A DNA stretch of 64,000 nucleotides, from the NCBI GenBank assembly GCA_025210265.1, contig JAOASD010000002.1, positions 24,555 through 88,554 on the forward strand, read 5' to 3'. Positions 25,846-35,718 of this stretch are shown one piece after another. The notes under the pieces were generated by a model. That model was not told the DNA's origin. It worked only from the letters and a program-made list of their open reading frames with translations, and did no database searches. Numbering within the stretch: the first letter of the stretch is position 1; each line of letters opens with the position of its first letter. Made by a program: the position numbers and the translations under genes. The stretch comes from Pelagimonas sp. GTDB taxonomy: Bacteria; Pseudomonadota; Alphaproteobacteria; Rhodobacterales; Rhodobacteraceae.

Positions 25846-25982
25846 GGTCATGCTCCTCAAATTCCACAAAAATCGCCCTCAGACAAAAGATCGGGCGATT
25901 GGTCGCGCCTTCTATACCTTGCCTAAGACGAAGGGAAGCCGTAGTAACCCGCCCAACCAGATTCAGACAAACAGGGCATCAC

Positions 25983-26498
25983 ATGCTTGACACGATGACG
26001 TTTACCAAGGTTCTGGGCGGCTTCTGCGGCACTTTCCTCGTTTTCCTGCTGGGGAAATGGGTTGCCGAGGAACTGTATCACACAGGCGGTGGGCATGGTG
26101 ATCATGCCGAAGCGGCCTATGTGATCGAGGTCGAAGACGCAGGTGGCAATGAGGCCGCCGAAGAAGTCGACTTTGCTGCCCTGCTGGCCCAGGCCGACGC
26201 CGAAAAAGGCGCGAAAGTTTACGGCAAATGCCGCGCCTGCCACAAACTGGAAGATGGCGCCAATGCCACCGGCCCGCACCTGTTCGGTGTGGTTGGTCGC
26301 GCGATTGGCGGCGTTGACGGGTTCGGTTACTCCGGCGCATTGAACCAGGTGGGCGACACCTGGACAGCGGAGGCGCTGAATGCCTTCCTTGAAAACCCCA
26401 AGAAAGTGGCAAGCGGCACGTCCATGTCCTTTAAGGGTCTCGGCAAGATCCAGGATCGCGCCAACCTGGTGGCGTTCCTGAGCGCCCAGGGCAACTAA
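25983..26498 (+). CDS. cycM: Membrane-anchored cytochrome c (CycM type)
   Basis: 171 residues. An uncleaved N-terminal anchor (VLGGFCGTFLVFLLGKWVAE, about 10-29), then an acidic/Ala-rich linker (about 45-75), then a class I cytochrome c domain with CRACH at 83-87 and the distal Met ligand in GTSMSFKGL near 150. Such anchored cytochromes (CycM / cytochrome c552) carry electrons from the bc1 complex to terminal oxidases. A cbb3 oxidase lies 10 kb downstream. The ATG at 25983 directly precedes the anchor; longer frames upstream are non-coding. Confidence 0.92.
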   Translation: MLDTMTFTKVLGGFCGTFLVFLLGKWVAEELYHTGGGHGDHAEAAYVIEVEDAGGNEAAEEVDFAALLAQADAEKGAKVYGKCRACHKLEDGANATGPHLFGVVGRAIGGVDGFGYSGALNQVGDTWTAEALNAFLENPKKVASGTSMSFKGLGKIQDRANLVAFLSAQGN

Positions 26499-26556
26499 GG
26501 CAGGGCCACTCAGGCGGGTAACACCGCCCCCGGCACCACCAAAGACAGACAGGAAA

Positions 26557-26580
26557 GGCCGCCCTTTGGGGCGGTCTTTT
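26557..26580 (+). terminator. Intrinsic terminator after cycM
   Basis: An 8-bp GC-rich stem (GGCCGCCC / GGGCGGTC with one G-T pair), loop TTTG, followed by TTTT, 59 bp after the cycM stop. Confidence 0.85.
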
Positions 26581-26750
26581 CACATTTTTGGGCACAAATG
26601 CGCCCGCAACATCAAAATCGCGCCGGCACACCCCCGCTCACATTTACGCAATCTCAACTTGCACTACCCTACCCTAGCCACAATAACTTGGTTAACAGGC
26701 CAAAACCCCGCCGCAGGCAAAAACGGGTGGGACAGGTGAAAGGGGAGTTC

Positions 26751-28685
26751 ATGTTTCACGTGACCGCAAGGACCAAGACCACAGAGATCGCCAAAACCAG
26801 ACAGGCCAGCGCCCGACCACAGGTCGCCACACTGCCCTGGCATCGGTATCTGGCCCCTGCTTTGCTGTCCTGCGGCCTTGTGATCGCGGCCACCCAGGCC
26901 TTTGCCGAAGGCGTGACCACAACGCATGGCGTGTCCACCTTTGGCGGGTTGAAATACGGCCCCGATTTCACCCATTTCGACTATGTGAACCCCGAGGCAC
27001 CCAAGGGCGGCACCTTTTCCACCTGGGCCTTTGGCACCTTTGACAGCCTGACGCCCTACATCCTGAAGGGCAACGCCGCAGCCGGGGCCAGCGTGTTTTA
27101 TGACAGCTTGCTGACCGGCAATCTGGAAGAGCCCGACGCCAGCTATGGCCTGGTTGCCGCCTCGATGGAGTTCCCGGAAAACCGCGAATGGGTGGTTTTC
27201 CACATGCGGCCCGAGGCGAAATTCCGTGATGGCAGCCAGGTGACCGCCCATGATGTGGTGTTTTCTTATGAAACCCTGCTGGACAAGGGGCGGCCCAGCT
27301 TCAAAACCACGTTCCAGTATTTCAAAACGGTGGAGGCGCTGGATGATTTCACCGTCAAATTCACCTTTGATCCCGAAGGTCCGCTGCGCGAGCTGCTGAT
27401 GACCGCCGGCGGCATCCCGATCCTGTCAAAGGCCTATTACGAAACCGTTGATTTCAGCGAAAGCAGCATCGAGCCCCCCATGGGCTCTGGCCCCTACACG
27501 CTGGACAGCGTCGATCCGGGTCGCTCGGTCAGCTATAAACGCCGCGATGATTATTGGGGCCGCGATCTGCCGGTGAATGTGGGCAGCGACAATTTCGATG
27601 TGATCAAATTCGAATATTTCGCCGATTACACCACCGCGTTCGAGGCCTTCAAAGGCGGTGCCTATCTGTTCCGCGAGGAATTTTCCTCAAAGGTCTGGGG
27701 CACCGGCTATGATTTCCCGGCGATTGATGCGGGTCAGGTGATTGTCGACACCCTGCCCGATGGCCGCCCCGCTGGCACGCAGGGGTTCTGGTTCAACCTG
27801 CGCCGCGACAAATTCCAGGATCCGCGCCTGCGCGAGGCGATCGGCATGGCCTTTAACTTTGAATGGTCAAATGAAAGCCTGTTCTACAATCTGTACCAGC
27901 GCACCGACAGTTTCTGGGAAAACTCCCCCACCCTTCAGGCCGAAGGAATGCCCAGCGCGGCGGAACTGGCCCTGCTGGAGCCCCTGCGTGAGTTCATCCC
28001 CGAAACCGTGTTCACCGACCCGGCCTTTAGCCCCGCCGTGTCGAAATCCAGCGACCTGGCCGACCGCCGCACTCTGCGCCGCGCAGGCAAATTGCTGGAC
28101 GAAGCCGGTTGGGAAGTGGGCGATGACGGGTTCCGCTATCGTGACGGCGTCAAACTTGAGATCGAGGTGCTGAATGACAGCCCAACCTTTGAACGCATCA
28201 TCAACCCCTATATCGAAAATCTGAAACGGCTGGGGGTCGATGCATCGTCAAACCGCGTGGATGCCGCCGAGGCGCAGGAACGCGAAAAGAATTTCGACTA
28301 TGACATCGTCACCCAACGCTTTTCCATGAGCCAGACCCCCGGCAACGAGCTGCGCCAGATCTTTGGCTCTGCCAGTGTCAACACGCCCGGTTCGGTCAAT
28401 GTGGCGGGGCTGAGCAATGAAGGCGTGGATCGCCTGATCCGCATCATCGCAGATGCCGACAACCGCGAAGATCTGGACACCGCCGTGCGCGCGCTGGACC
28501 GGGTGCTGCGCGCCATGCATATCTGGGTGCCGCAATGGTATAAGGGGGCGCATAACATCGCCTATCGCGATGTGTTTGGCCGCCCCTATACGGACACACC
28601 ACCCCCGCTTTCCATGGGCGAAAGCTCGATCTGGTGGTGGGATGAAGACAAAGCGCAGAAGCTGCGCGATGCAGGGGCGCTGTAA
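26751..28685 (+). CDS. yejA: Extracellular solute-binding protein, YejA-like (peptide uptake)
   Basis: 644 residues, family 5 periplasmic binding protein. A Sec signal peptide follows an unusually long basic N-terminus (hydrophobic core LAPALLSCGLVIAATQAFA, about residues 33-51). Landmarks of the YejA subgroup are FGGLKYGPDFTHFDYVNPEAPKGG-type start of the mature domain, PMGSGPYTL, WNYYQR-equivalent LFYNLYQRTDSFWENS, and PQWYKGAHNIAYRD near the end. It binds oligopeptides (in enterobacteria also microcin C) for the YejBEF transporter. The ATG at 26751 follows AGGGGAG. First gene of yejABEF. Confidence 0.92.
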   Translation: MFHVTARTKTTEIAKTRQASARPQVATLPWHRYLAPALLSCGLVIAATQAFAEGVTTTHGVSTFGGLKYGPDFTHFDYVNPEAPKGGTFSTWAFGTFDSLTPYILKGNAAAGASVFYDSLLTGNLEEPDASYGLVAASMEFPENREWVVFHMRPEAKFRDGSQVTAHDVVFSYETLLDKGRPSFKTTFQYFKTVEALDDFTVKFTFDPEGPLRELLMTAGGIPILSKAYYETVDFSESSIEPPMGSGPYTLDSVDPGRSVSYKRRDDYWGRDLPVNVGSDNFDVIKFEYFADYTTAFEAFKGGAYLFREEFSSKVWGTGYDFPAIDAGQVIVDTLPDGRPAGTQGFWFNLRRDKFQDPRLREAIGMAFNFEWSNESLFYNLYQRTDSFWENSPTLQAEGMPSAAELALLEPLREFIPETVFTDPAFSPAVSKSSDLADRRTLRRAGKLLDEAGWEVGDDGFRYRDGVKLEIEVLNDSPTFERIINPYIENLKRLGVDASSNRVDAAEAQEREKNFDYDIVTQRFSMSQTPGNELRQIFGSASVNTPGSVNVAGLSNEGVDRLIRIIADADNREDLDTAVRALDRVLRAMHIWVPQWYKGAHNIAYRDVFGRPYTDTPPPLSMGESSIWWWDEDKAQKLRDAGAL

Positions 28686-28691
28686 ACCGCC

Positions 28692-29768
28692 ATGGGCGCC
28701 TATATTCTCCGCAGATTGCTGCTGATCCTGCCCACGCTTCTGGGCATCATGATCATCAACTTTGCCCTGGTGCAGTTTGTGCCGGGCGGACCGATTGAAC
28801 AGATCATCGCCCAGATCGAGGGCGAAGGCGACGTGTTCCAGGGCATCGCAGGCGGCGGTGACGAGGTCGCCAGCGGCGCTGGCGAGGATTCCGTCGGGCG
28901 GCGTGGCCTGCCGCCGGAATTTATCGAACAGCTGGAAAAAGAATTCGGCTTCGACAAGCCCCCGCTGGAACGCTTTTTGAACATGCTGTGGAACTATGTC
29001 CGGCTGGATTTCGGCGAAAGTTATTTCCGATCCATCAGCGTGATCGACCTGGTGCTGGAGAAAATGCCTGTTTCCATCAGCCTCGGCCTCTGGTCCACGC
29101 TGATCGCCTATATGATTTCGATCCCGCTGGGCATCCGCAAGGCGGTGCGCGACGGGTCCAGTTTTGACACCTGGACCTCCGGCGCGATCATCGTGGCCTA
29201 TGCGATCCCCGGTTTTCTGTTCGCCATCCTGCTGCTGGTCCTGTTCGCGGGCGGCAGCTATTGGCAGATCTTCCCGCTGCGCGGCCTGACCTCTGACAAT
29301 TGGGAGGAACTGAGCCTGCTGGGCAAGGTTGCGGATTACTTCTGGCACATTGCGCTGCCGGTCATTGCCTCGACCATTTCCGCCTTTGCCACTCTGACCC
29401 TGCTGACGAAAAACAGCTTTCTCGACGAGATCAAGAAACACTATGTCATGACCGCCCGCGCCAAGGGGCTGAGCGAGAACCGTGTCCTGTATGGCCATGT
29501 GTTCCGCAACGCCATGCTGATCGTGATCGCGGGCCTGCCTGCGGTGTTTATCGGCGTGTTTTTTTCCGGCAGTCTGATCATCGAAACGATCTTTTCGCTG
29601 GATGGGCTGGGCCGGTTGGGATTCGAGGCCGCCGTCGCGCGCGACTACCCGGTGATCTTTGGCACGCTGTTCATCTTCGGCCTGATCGGGCTGCTGGTCG
29701 GCATACTGTCGGACCTGATGTATGTCTTTGTCGATCCGCGTATCGACTTTGAAAAGCGGGAGGGCTGA
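28692..29768 (+). CDS. yejB: Peptide ABC transporter permease YejB
   Basis: 358 residues, DppB-type permease: first helix [20 protein letters not shown] (about 9-28), a YejB-specific periplasmic insert rich in Gly/Glu (about 40-85), then five further membrane segments. The EAA loop is [20 protein letters not shown] near 255. It starts 6 bp after yejA and ends 2 bp before yejE. Confidence 0.94.
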   Translation: MGAYILRRLLLILPTLLGIMIINFALVQFVPGGPIEQIIAQIEGEGDVFQGIAGGGDEVASGAGEDSVGRRGLPPEFIEQLEKEFGFDKPPLERFLNMLWNYVRLDFGESYFRSISVIDLVLEKMPVSISLGLWSTLIAYMISIPLGIRKAVRDGSSFDTWTSGAIIVAYAIPGFLFAILLLVLFAGGSYWQIFPLRGLTSDNWEELSLLGKVADYFWHIALPVIASTISAFATLTLLTKNSFLDEIKKHYVMTARAKGLSENRVLYGHVFRNAMLIVIAGLPAVFIGVFFSGSLIIETIFSLDGLGRLGFEAAVARDYPVIFGTLFIFGLIGLLVGILSDLMYVFVDPRIDFEKREG

Positions 29769-29770
29769 GC

Positions 29771-30880
29771 ATGTTTTCCCTGTCTCCGCTGAACCAGCGC
29801 CGCTGGCGCAATTTCAAACGCAACCGCCGGGCCTTTTGGTCGCTGTGGATCTTTCTGGCGATGTTCACGCTCAGCCTGTTTGCCGAGTTCATCGCCAATG
29901 ACAAACCGATCCTTGTCAGCTATCGGGGCGAGTTGCGCACACCGATCTTCAGCTTTTACCCCGAAACCGCCTATGGCGGCGATTTCCGCACCGAGGCCGC
30001 CTATCGCGACCCCGAGGTCAAATGCCTGATCCGCACCGGCGGGTTGGAGGATTGCTTCGACGATCCCGAAGGTCTGATCGCGCAGGTTGATGCGGGCGAC
30101 ACGCTGGAGGGCGATTTTCACAAGGGCTGGATGATCTGGCCGCTTGTGCCCTACAGCTACAAAACCCCGGTGGACCGCCCCGGCGCGGCCCCCCTGCCCC
30201 CGAATACTGTGAACTGGCTGGGCACGGATGATACCAAGCGTGACGTGGTCGCACGGGTGATCTATGGCTTCCGCTTGTCGATCCTGTTCACCCTGATCGT
30301 GACGGTCTGCGCCAGCATCATCGGCATCCTCGCAGGCGCGCTTCAGGGCTATTTCGGCGGCTGGGTCGACCTGATCTTTCAACGACTTATCGAGATCTGG
30401 GGCGCGACCCCATCCATCTATGTCATCATCATCCTATTCGCGATTTTGGGGCGAAGTTTCTGGCTGCTGGTGCTGTTGACCATCCTGTTTGGCTGGACCG
30501 CGCTGGTGGGCGTCGTGCGCGCCGAATTTCTGCGCGCACGCAACCTGGAATATGTCCGCGCGGCCAAGGCGCTGGGGGTCAGCAACTGGACCATCATGTT
30601 CCGCCACATGCTGCCCAACGCCATGGTCGCCACCGTGACCCTGCTGCCCTTCATCGTGACCGGCACGATCAGCACGCTTGCGGGCCTGGATTTCCTTGGC
30701 TTTGGCCTGCCCTCATCGGCACCCTCGCTTGGCGAACTCACTCTGCAGGCAAAACAGAACCTGCAGGCGCCCTGGCTGGGCTTCACCGCCTTCTTTGTCT
30801 TTGCCATCATGCTCTCGTTGCTTGTCTTTATCTTCGAAGGCGTGCGCGACGCGTTTGACCCAAGGAAAACCTTCTCATGA
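29771..30880 (+). CDS. yejE: Peptide ABC transporter permease YejE
   Basis: 369 residues, DppC-type permease with the extended YejE N-terminus (FKRNRRAFWSLWIFLAMFTLSLFAE as first helix, about 17-41, followed by a periplasmic region of about 110 residues). The conserved LGTDDTKRDVVARVIYGFRLS lies near 148, and the EAA loop AAKALGVSNWTIMFRHMLPN near 262. It overlaps yejF by 4 bp (ATGA). Confidence 0.94.
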   Translation: MFSLSPLNQRRWRNFKRNRRAFWSLWIFLAMFTLSLFAEFIANDKPILVSYRGELRTPIFSFYPETAYGGDFRTEAAYRDPEVKCLIRTGGLEDCFDDPEGLIAQVDAGDTLEGDFHKGWMIWPLVPYSYKTPVDRPGAAPLPPNTVNWLGTDDTKRDVVARVIYGFRLSILFTLIVTVCASIIGILAGALQGYFGGWVDLIFQRLIEIWGATPSIYVIIILFAILGRSFWLLVLLTILFGWTALVGVVRAEFLRARNLEYVRAAKALGVSNWTIMFRHMLPNAMVATVTLLPFIVTGTISTLAGLDFLGFGLPSSAPSLGELTLQAKQNLQAPWLGFTAFFVFAIMLSLLVFIFEGVRDAFDPRKTFS

Positions 30881-32469
30881 GTCCGATCCTGCAAGTGCGC
30901 GACCTGAAGGTGTCTTTCCGTCAGGATGGCAGCGAAACCCTGGCGGTCAAAGGCGTCAGCTTTGACATTCAGCGCGGCGAAACCGTGGCGCTGGTGGGCG
31001 AAAGCGGGTCGGGAAAATCCGTCACGGCCCTGTCCACCGTGTCCCTTCTGGGCGACAGCGCGGGCGTTAGCGGGTCGGTCCTGTATGAGGGTCAGGAAAT
31101 GATCGGGGCCGAGGAACGCCGGCTACGACAGGTCCGCGGCAATGACATCAGCTTTATCTTCCAAGAGCCGATGACCTCGCTCAACCCCCTGCACACGCTG
31201 GAAAAACAGCTGGGGGAAAGCCTGGCCCTGCATCAGGGGCTGGTTGGCGACGCCGCCCGCGCCCGCATTCTGGATCTGCTGCACAAGGTCGGCATCCGCG
31301 ACCCGGAAAACCGGCTGGGGGCCTATCCGCATCAGCTGTCTGGCGGGCAGCGCCAGCGTGTCATGATCGCCATGGCCCTGGCCAATGGACCGGATCTGCT
31401 GATCGCAGATGAACCCACCACGGCGCTGGACGTGACCATCCAGGCCCAGATCCTCGAACTGCTGGCCGAGCTGAAACAGGCCGAGGATATGAGCCTGCTT
31501 TTCATCACCCATGACCTTGGGATCGTGCGCAAATTCGCCGACCGCGTCTGTGTGATGAAAAACGGCGAGATCGTCGAACAGGGCGTCACATCAGACATCT
31601 TTGACAATCCGCAACATCCCTACACGCAGAAACTCCTGTCGGCGGAAAGCACCGGCACCCCCGATCCCGTGGCGCAAAATGCCGAGGAAATCGCCAGCGC
31701 CGACAAGCTCCGCATCTGGTTCCCGATCCAGCAGGGGCTGATGAAACGCACAGTCGGTCATGTCAAAGCCGTGAACGAGGCCAGCTTTGCCGTGCGCGCA
31801 GGCGAAACCGTTGGCATCGTTGGGGAAAGCGGATCGGGCAAGACCACGCTGGCGCTTGCCATGATGCGCCTGATCCAGTCCGAAGGGGGCATCACTTATC
31901 GCGGGCAGGACGTGCGCCGCTGGTCCACCCGCCAGCTGCGCAAGCTGCGCTCGGACATCCAGATCGTGTTCCAAGACCCGTTCGGCAGCCTCAGCCCCCG
32001 CATGACCTGCGAACAGATCATCGCAGAGGGGCTGGGTGTGCATGGCTCCCCCGATGGCCGCCCGCACCGCGATGCCGTGACCGAAGTCATGCAGGAGGTC
32101 GGGCTCGACCCCGCCATGATGCACCGCTACCCGCATGAATTTTCCGGCGGTCAGCGCCAGCGCATCGCCATCGCCCGCGCCATGGTCCTGCGCCCGCGCC
32201 TTGTGGTGCTGGACGAACCGACCAGTGCGCTGGACATGACGGTGCAGGTGCAGATCGTCGACCTGCTGCGCGACCTGCAACGCAAATACGACCTCGCCTA
32301 TCTGTTCATCAGCCACGATCTCAAAGTCGTGCGCGCCATGAGCCACAAACTCATCGTGATGAAACAGGGCGACGTGGTGGAATATGGCAACGCCAAAGAC
32401 GTGTTCGAAAACCCGCAGACGGACTACACCCGCACCCTGCTGTCAGCCGCCTTTGATATGGCGGTGTGA
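30877..32469 (+). CDS. yejF: Peptide ABC transporter ATP-binding protein YejF (two NBDs)
   Basis: 530 residues with two complete nucleotide-binding domains in one chain. NBD1: Walker [11 protein letters not shown] near 39, signature LSGGQRQRV near 152, Walker [16 protein letters not shown]2: Walker [11 protein letters not shown] near 313, signature FSGGQRQRI near 425, Walker [13 protein letters not shown]. The oligopeptide-type C-terminal extension follows each domain ([11 protein letters not shown] and [11 protein letters not shown]). It completes yejABEF, all four genes tightly spaced and probably one mRNA. Confidence 0.95.
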   Translation: MSPILQVRDLKVSFRQDGSETLAVKGVSFDIQRGETVALVGESGSGKSVTALSTVSLLGDSAGVSGSVLYEGQEMIGAEERRLRQVRGNDISFIFQEPMTSLNPLHTLEKQLGESLALHQGLVGDAARARILDLLHKVGIRDPENRLGAYPHQLSGGQRQRVMIAMALANGPDLLIADEPTTALDVTIQAQILELLAELKQAEDMSLLFITHDLGIVRKFADRVCVMKNGEIVEQGVTSDIFDNPQHPYTQKLLSAESTGTPDPVAQNAEEIASADKLRIWFPIQQGLMKRTVGHVKAVNEASFAVRAGETVGIVGESGSGKTTLALAMMRLIQSEGGITYRGQDVRRWSTRQLRKLRSDIQIVFQDPFGSLSPRMTCEQIIAEGLGVHGSPDGRPHRDAVTEVMQEVGLDPAMMHRYPHEFSGGQRQRIAIARAMVLRPRLVVLDEPTSALDMTVQVQIVDLLRDLQRKYDLAYLFISHDLKVVRAMSHKLIVMKQGDVVEYGNAKDVFENPQTDYTRTLLSAAFDMAV

Positions 32470-32527
32470 CTCAACAGGCTTCTTTGCTTCCCCAATACCC
32501 CTGGGGTCCGGGGCAACGCCCCGCTGC

Positions 32528-32576
32528 GGGACGGTGGGCGGGGCGATGCTCTGCAAGAGCAAGCGTCGCCCGTCCC
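32528..32576. terminator. Large imperfect hairpin between convergent yejF and hemN
   Basis: Arms GGGACG at 32528 and CGTCCC at 32571 enclose a further paired segment (GGCGATGC with GCGTCGCC). It lies between the ends of two convergent genes and touches the hemN stop codon. There is no T tract on either side, so termination is only probable. Confidence 0.35.
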
Positions 32577-32577
32577 G

Positions 32578-33933
32578 TCAGATCGCAGAACTATGTCCTG
32601 CCTTGCTCAGATCATAGGCATCAAACCCGCGCGCAATCATGCGCGTCAAAGGCCGGGCCTTGCGCGGAATGAACAGCCCGTCCTCGGTGATCTCCAACAG
32701 GTTTTCAAACCGGTCGTTGATCTCTTTGAACATGGCAAACAGCGCCTCACGCGTGATCGCATGATCGCGCAGGATCTCTGCTGCATTGATGCGGAAATCG
32801 CACATGATCATCTCGATCAACCGACCACGCATCAGATCCTCAGTACTGAACACATGACCGCGCGCGGTGGAAAACCGCCCGTCCCGGATCACCTGCGTAT
32901 GGGCCGATGTACCCGGTGCATTCTGCGCAAACCCCTGCGGAAACCGCGAAATCGAAGAGGCCCCCAGCCCGATCAGCGCCAAGGCCGTATCATCCGTATA
33001 GCCCTGGAAATTGCGCCGCAGCCGCCCGGCCTTTTGTGCAATCGCCAACCCGTCAGATGCCTGCGCGAAATGGTCGATCCCAATCTCGTCATAGCCATCC
33101 CAGACAAACAGCCGCCGCGCGGTTTCAAACAGGTCCAGCCGCTCGGTCGGCGTGGGCAGCGCCTCGGACGGGATCAACTGCTGCCGCTTGGCCATCCACG
33201 GCACATGAGCATAGCCATAAAGCGCCACGCGATCGGGCGCGAAGCTCAGCAGTTTCTGCACGGTATCGGTGATCCGGGTCTTGGACTGATGCGGCAGGCC
33301 AAACAGAATATCAGCGTTCAGCGAATGCACACCGCGCTCGCGGATCATTTCCACCGCCTGTTTGGTGATGTCAAACCCCTGAGGCCGCCCGATGGTTTCC
33401 TGGATCTGCGGGTCAAAATCCTGCACCCCGATCGAGGCCCGATTCATCCCGCCCGCCGCCAGCGCGTCCAGACGCGCGCCGTCAATTTCATTCGGGTCAA
33501 TCTCGACCGAGAACTCGGCAGTTTCGGAAAAATCGGCCACATCGCGCACCGCATCAATCAGCCGCTTCATCATCTCGGCGCTCAGGATGGTCGGCGTCCC
33601 GCCGCCCCAATGCAGCCGCGACAGTCGCACACCGCTGGGCAGATGGCGTTTTAACATCGCCAATTCGTCGATCAGCGTCTGCACATAGGCCTCGACCGGG
33701 GCGGCGGTGGCGGTGCCCTGCGTCCGGCAGGCGCAGAACCAGCACAGCCTGCGGCAAAAAGGAACATGCAAATAGAGAGAGATTTCCCCATTTAAAGGAA
33801 GGTCTTCTATCCATTCAACGAATCGTTCCGGGGCAACACCCCCAGCAAAATGAGGCGCCGTCGGATAGGAGGTGTAACGCGGCACTTTGGCATCAAACAG
33901 CCCAAGCCGCGCGAGTTGTGTTCGCGTGTCCAT
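32578..33933 (-). CDS. hemN: Oxygen-independent coproporphyrinogen III oxidase
   Basis: 451 residues from MDTRTQL. A radical-SAM enzyme that decarboxylates coproporphyrinogen III to protoporphyrinogen IX without oxygen. The SAM/4Fe-4S motif is CRRLCWFC with the extra cysteine (CAC) near residue 65. VPRYTSYPTAPHF, LHWGGGTPTIL and LYGYAHVPWMAKRQQL mark HemN rather than the HemW lineage. A second in-frame ATG lies two codons upstream (33939). No ribosome site precedes either ATG. The FNR box at 33969-33982 predicts a transcription start at about 33934, which would make the mRNA essentially leaderless. Confidence 0.93.
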   Translation of the reverse strand: MDTRTQLARLGLFDAKVPRYTSYPTAPHFAGGVAPERFVEWIEDLPLNGEISLYLHVPFCRRLCWFCACRTQGTATAAPVEAYVQTLIDELAMLKRHLPSGVRLSRLHWGGGTPTILSAEMMKRLIDAVRDVADFSETAEFSVEIDPNEIDGARLDALAAGGMNRASIGVQDFDPQIQETIGRPQGFDITKQAVEMIRERGVHSLNADILFGLPHQSKTRITDTVQKLLSFAPDRVALYGYAHVPWMAKRQQLIPSEALPTPTERLDLFETARRLFVWDGYDEIGIDHFAQASDGLAIAQKAGRLRRNFQGYTDDTALALIGLGASSISRFPQGFAQNAPGTSAHTQVIRDGRFSTARGHVFSTEDLMRGRLIEMIMCDFRINAAEILRDHAITREALFAMFKEINDRFENLLEITEDGLFIPRKARPLTRMIARGFDAYDLSKAGHSSAI

Positions 33934-33968
33934 GCGCATAGACTTAGGCCCATCGGCGAGGCACGACC

Positions 33969-33982
33969 TTGACCCAGATCAA
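33969..33982. promoter_or_regulatory. FNR/FnrL box between hemN and fnrL
   Basis: TTGACCCAGATCAA fits the TTGAY-N4-RTCAA consensus exactly. Its centre (33975.5) is 41.5 bp from a hemN start at 33934, the class II activator spacing. In the other direction the same spacing would fall inside fnrL, so for fnrL the box is more likely autoregulatory. Confidence 0.85.
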
Positions 33983-33997
33983 CACGGTGTTCATGCA

Positions 33998-34744
33998 ATG
34001 CTGAAAGAACGAGAGCTCCCCCCGCATCACGATTGCGGTTCCTGCCCGATCCGGCATCGGGCGGTCTGTGCCCGCTGTGATGCGGATGAACTGGATCTGC
34101 TGGAAGAGATCAAATATTATCGCAAATTCGAAGCAGGCCAGACCGTGATCTGGTCCGGCGACCGCATGGAATTTGTCGGGTCGGTCGTGTCGGGCATCGC
34201 CAGCCTGACACAAACGATGGAAGACGGGCGCACCCAGATGGTCGGCCTGCTGCTGCCCAGCGATTTTGTCGGTCGTCCGGGGCGGGCAAACGCCGCCTAT
34301 GATGTCGTTGCAACCACCGATCTGGTGATGTGCTGTTTCCGCAAATCCCCGTTCGAAGACATGATGCTGCGCACGCCGCATATCGCGCAACGCCTGTTGG
34401 AAATGACGCTGGACGAACTGGACGCCGCGCGCGAATGGATGCTGGTTCTGGGGCGTAAGACCGCGCGGGAAAAGATCGCCTCTCTGCTGTCGATTTTCGC
34501 CCGCCGCAATGCAACGCTGACCAAACAAACGCAGCTCAACGGGCCGCTGGTTTTTGACCTGCCCCTGACCCGCGAGGCCATGGCCGATTATCTGGGCCTG
34601 ACGCTGGAAACTGTCAGCAGGCAGATTTCAGCCCTGAAAAAGGACGGGGTGATCGTATTGGAAGGCAAACGCCACATCACCGTCCCCGATATGTCGCGCC
34701 TGATGGAAGAGGCCGGGGATGACGCAGATGGCGGCGTGTACTGA
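33998..34744 (+). CDS. fnrL: Oxygen-sensing Crp/Fnr regulator FnrL
   Basis: 248 residues. The N-terminal cysteines C13, C16 and C24 (CGSCPIRHRAVC, with a further C27) and a central Cys pair at 112-113 (VMCCFRK) fit ligation of an oxygen-labile 4Fe-4S cluster. The cNMP-binding-like fold is followed by a long dimer helix and an HTH (LTREAMADYLGLTLETVSRQ near 195). It activates genes at low oxygen. The ATG at 33998 gives MLKERELPPHHDCGSC; the frame upstream overlaps hemN and is not coding. Five FNR boxes lie within 8 kb, so its own neighbourhood is its regulon core. Confidence 0.95.
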   Translation: MLKERELPPHHDCGSCPIRHRAVCARCDADELDLLEEIKYYRKFEAGQTVIWSGDRMEFVGSVVSGIASLTQTMEDGRTQMVGLLLPSDFVGRPGRANAAYDVVATTDLVMCCFRKSPFEDMMLRTPHIAQRLLEMTLDELDAAREWMLVLGRKTAREKIASLLSIFARRNATLTKQTQLNGPLVFDLPLTREAMADYLGLTLETVSRQISALKKDGVIVLEGKRHITVPDMSRLMEEAGDDADGGVY

Positions 34745-34788
34745 CGCGCCCCATCGCAGACCCAGGCCCGGCCGTGATCTGAAACCGG

Positions 34789-35535
34789 TCAGTGCCCCAC
34801 GGCCTTTAACCGGGCACTTAACGCATCCGCCTCTTCGCCACTGTTCTTTGCAAGGCGGCGCATTTCTTCGGACAGGACAACAAACCCGGCCCCGGCGCTT
34901 TGGGCGCGATGCGCCTCGATCGAGGCATTGATCGCCACAACCTGCAGCGATTTTGACAGGCGTTTGATCCGCCCCACCGTGTCCTGCACGGCCCCGGACA
35001 ACACCTGCTGTTCCTTCTGACCTTCTTCGCGGATCAGGGTCAAAGCAGTTTGGATCCCCTGCACCATCCCGTTCAGCGCCGCCAGCAGATCCGTGGCGAC
35101 AAAATCCGCAAGCCGCGCCAATTGATGCGCGTTGGGCAGCTCGCATTCCAACAGCAGGGCATGGGCCTCGCGGCGAAAGCGTGACATGGCGATGCGCGCC
35201 TGCGATGTCACCGCGCCGGCCTGTTTCAACACCAGCAGCGCGGATTCGCATAGATCGCCACTCTGTTCCGGGTTCATCAACGCATTGGAGATGCGGTCAA
35301 ATTCCTCCAGCGCCGAGGCGCAGCTGGGGCCTGTTCCCCCGCGTGACCCTGACGGTTGCGCCCCTTGCAAAAGCCCCAGCATCACCGCCTGATGCGACAG
35401 CATCCGCAATTTCCCCGCCGCGGCGATCAAATCGCCCAGCTGGGCTTCGGCGCTTTGCCCGGCGTCGCGGTCTGGGCCGCTGTCCTTGCCCGGCGCGCGG
35501 CCCTGCCGAACCTGTGTGATATTGCTGCGGCCCAT
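34789..35535 (-). CDS. Soluble chemoreceptor-like protein (PilJ-type N-terminal domain plus truncated MCP signalling region)
   Basis: 248 residues, no signal peptide or membrane helix. Residues 35-55 (LIAAAGKLRMLSHQAVMLGLL) resemble the type IV pili methyl-accepting sensor domain. Near 205-240, VVAINASIEAHRAQSAGAGFVVLSEEMRRLA resembles the tip of an MCP signalling hairpin, but the protein ends about ten residues later, so the full antiparallel coiled coil and methylation helices are missing. The ATG at 35535 has GAGG 6 bp upstream. It converges on fnrL and faces away from uspA; a role in redox or taxis signalling is conceivable but unproven. Confidence 0.7.
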   Translation of the reverse strand: MGRSNITQVRQGRAPGKDSGPDRDAGQSAEAQLGDLIAAAGKLRMLSHQAVMLGLLQGAQPSGSRGGTGPSCASALEEFDRISNALMNPEQSGDLCESALLVLKQAGAVTSQARIAMSRFRREAHALLLECELPNAHQLARLADFVATDLLAALNGMVQGIQTALTLIREEGQKEQQVLSGAVQDTVGRIKRLSKSLQVVAINASIEAHRAQSAGAGFVVLSEEMRRLAKNSGEEADALSARLKAVGH

Positions 35536-35611
35536 CTGTTGCCTCGTGAAACTACAAACACACAAGGGGTCTGGACCAGCGGAGCTTAATCAATCGTGAC
35601 TGTCCCCCATA

Positions 35612-35642
35612 GAACAGCAAAAGAGCCGCGAAGCGCGGCTCT
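35612..35642 (-). terminator. Intrinsic terminator downstream of uspA
   Basis: A 9-bp perfect stem (AGAGCCGCG / CGCGGCTCT, loop AAG) followed on the minus strand by TTTGCTGTTC. It lies about 77 bp after the uspA stop. Confidence 0.75.
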
Positions 35643-35718
35643 GATGACCATCATACAGGCAGCTGCCTTTTTCCTGGGCAGGCTTTGTGCGGGAACAGAC
35701 CAAGGTCTGCCAAGCGGT

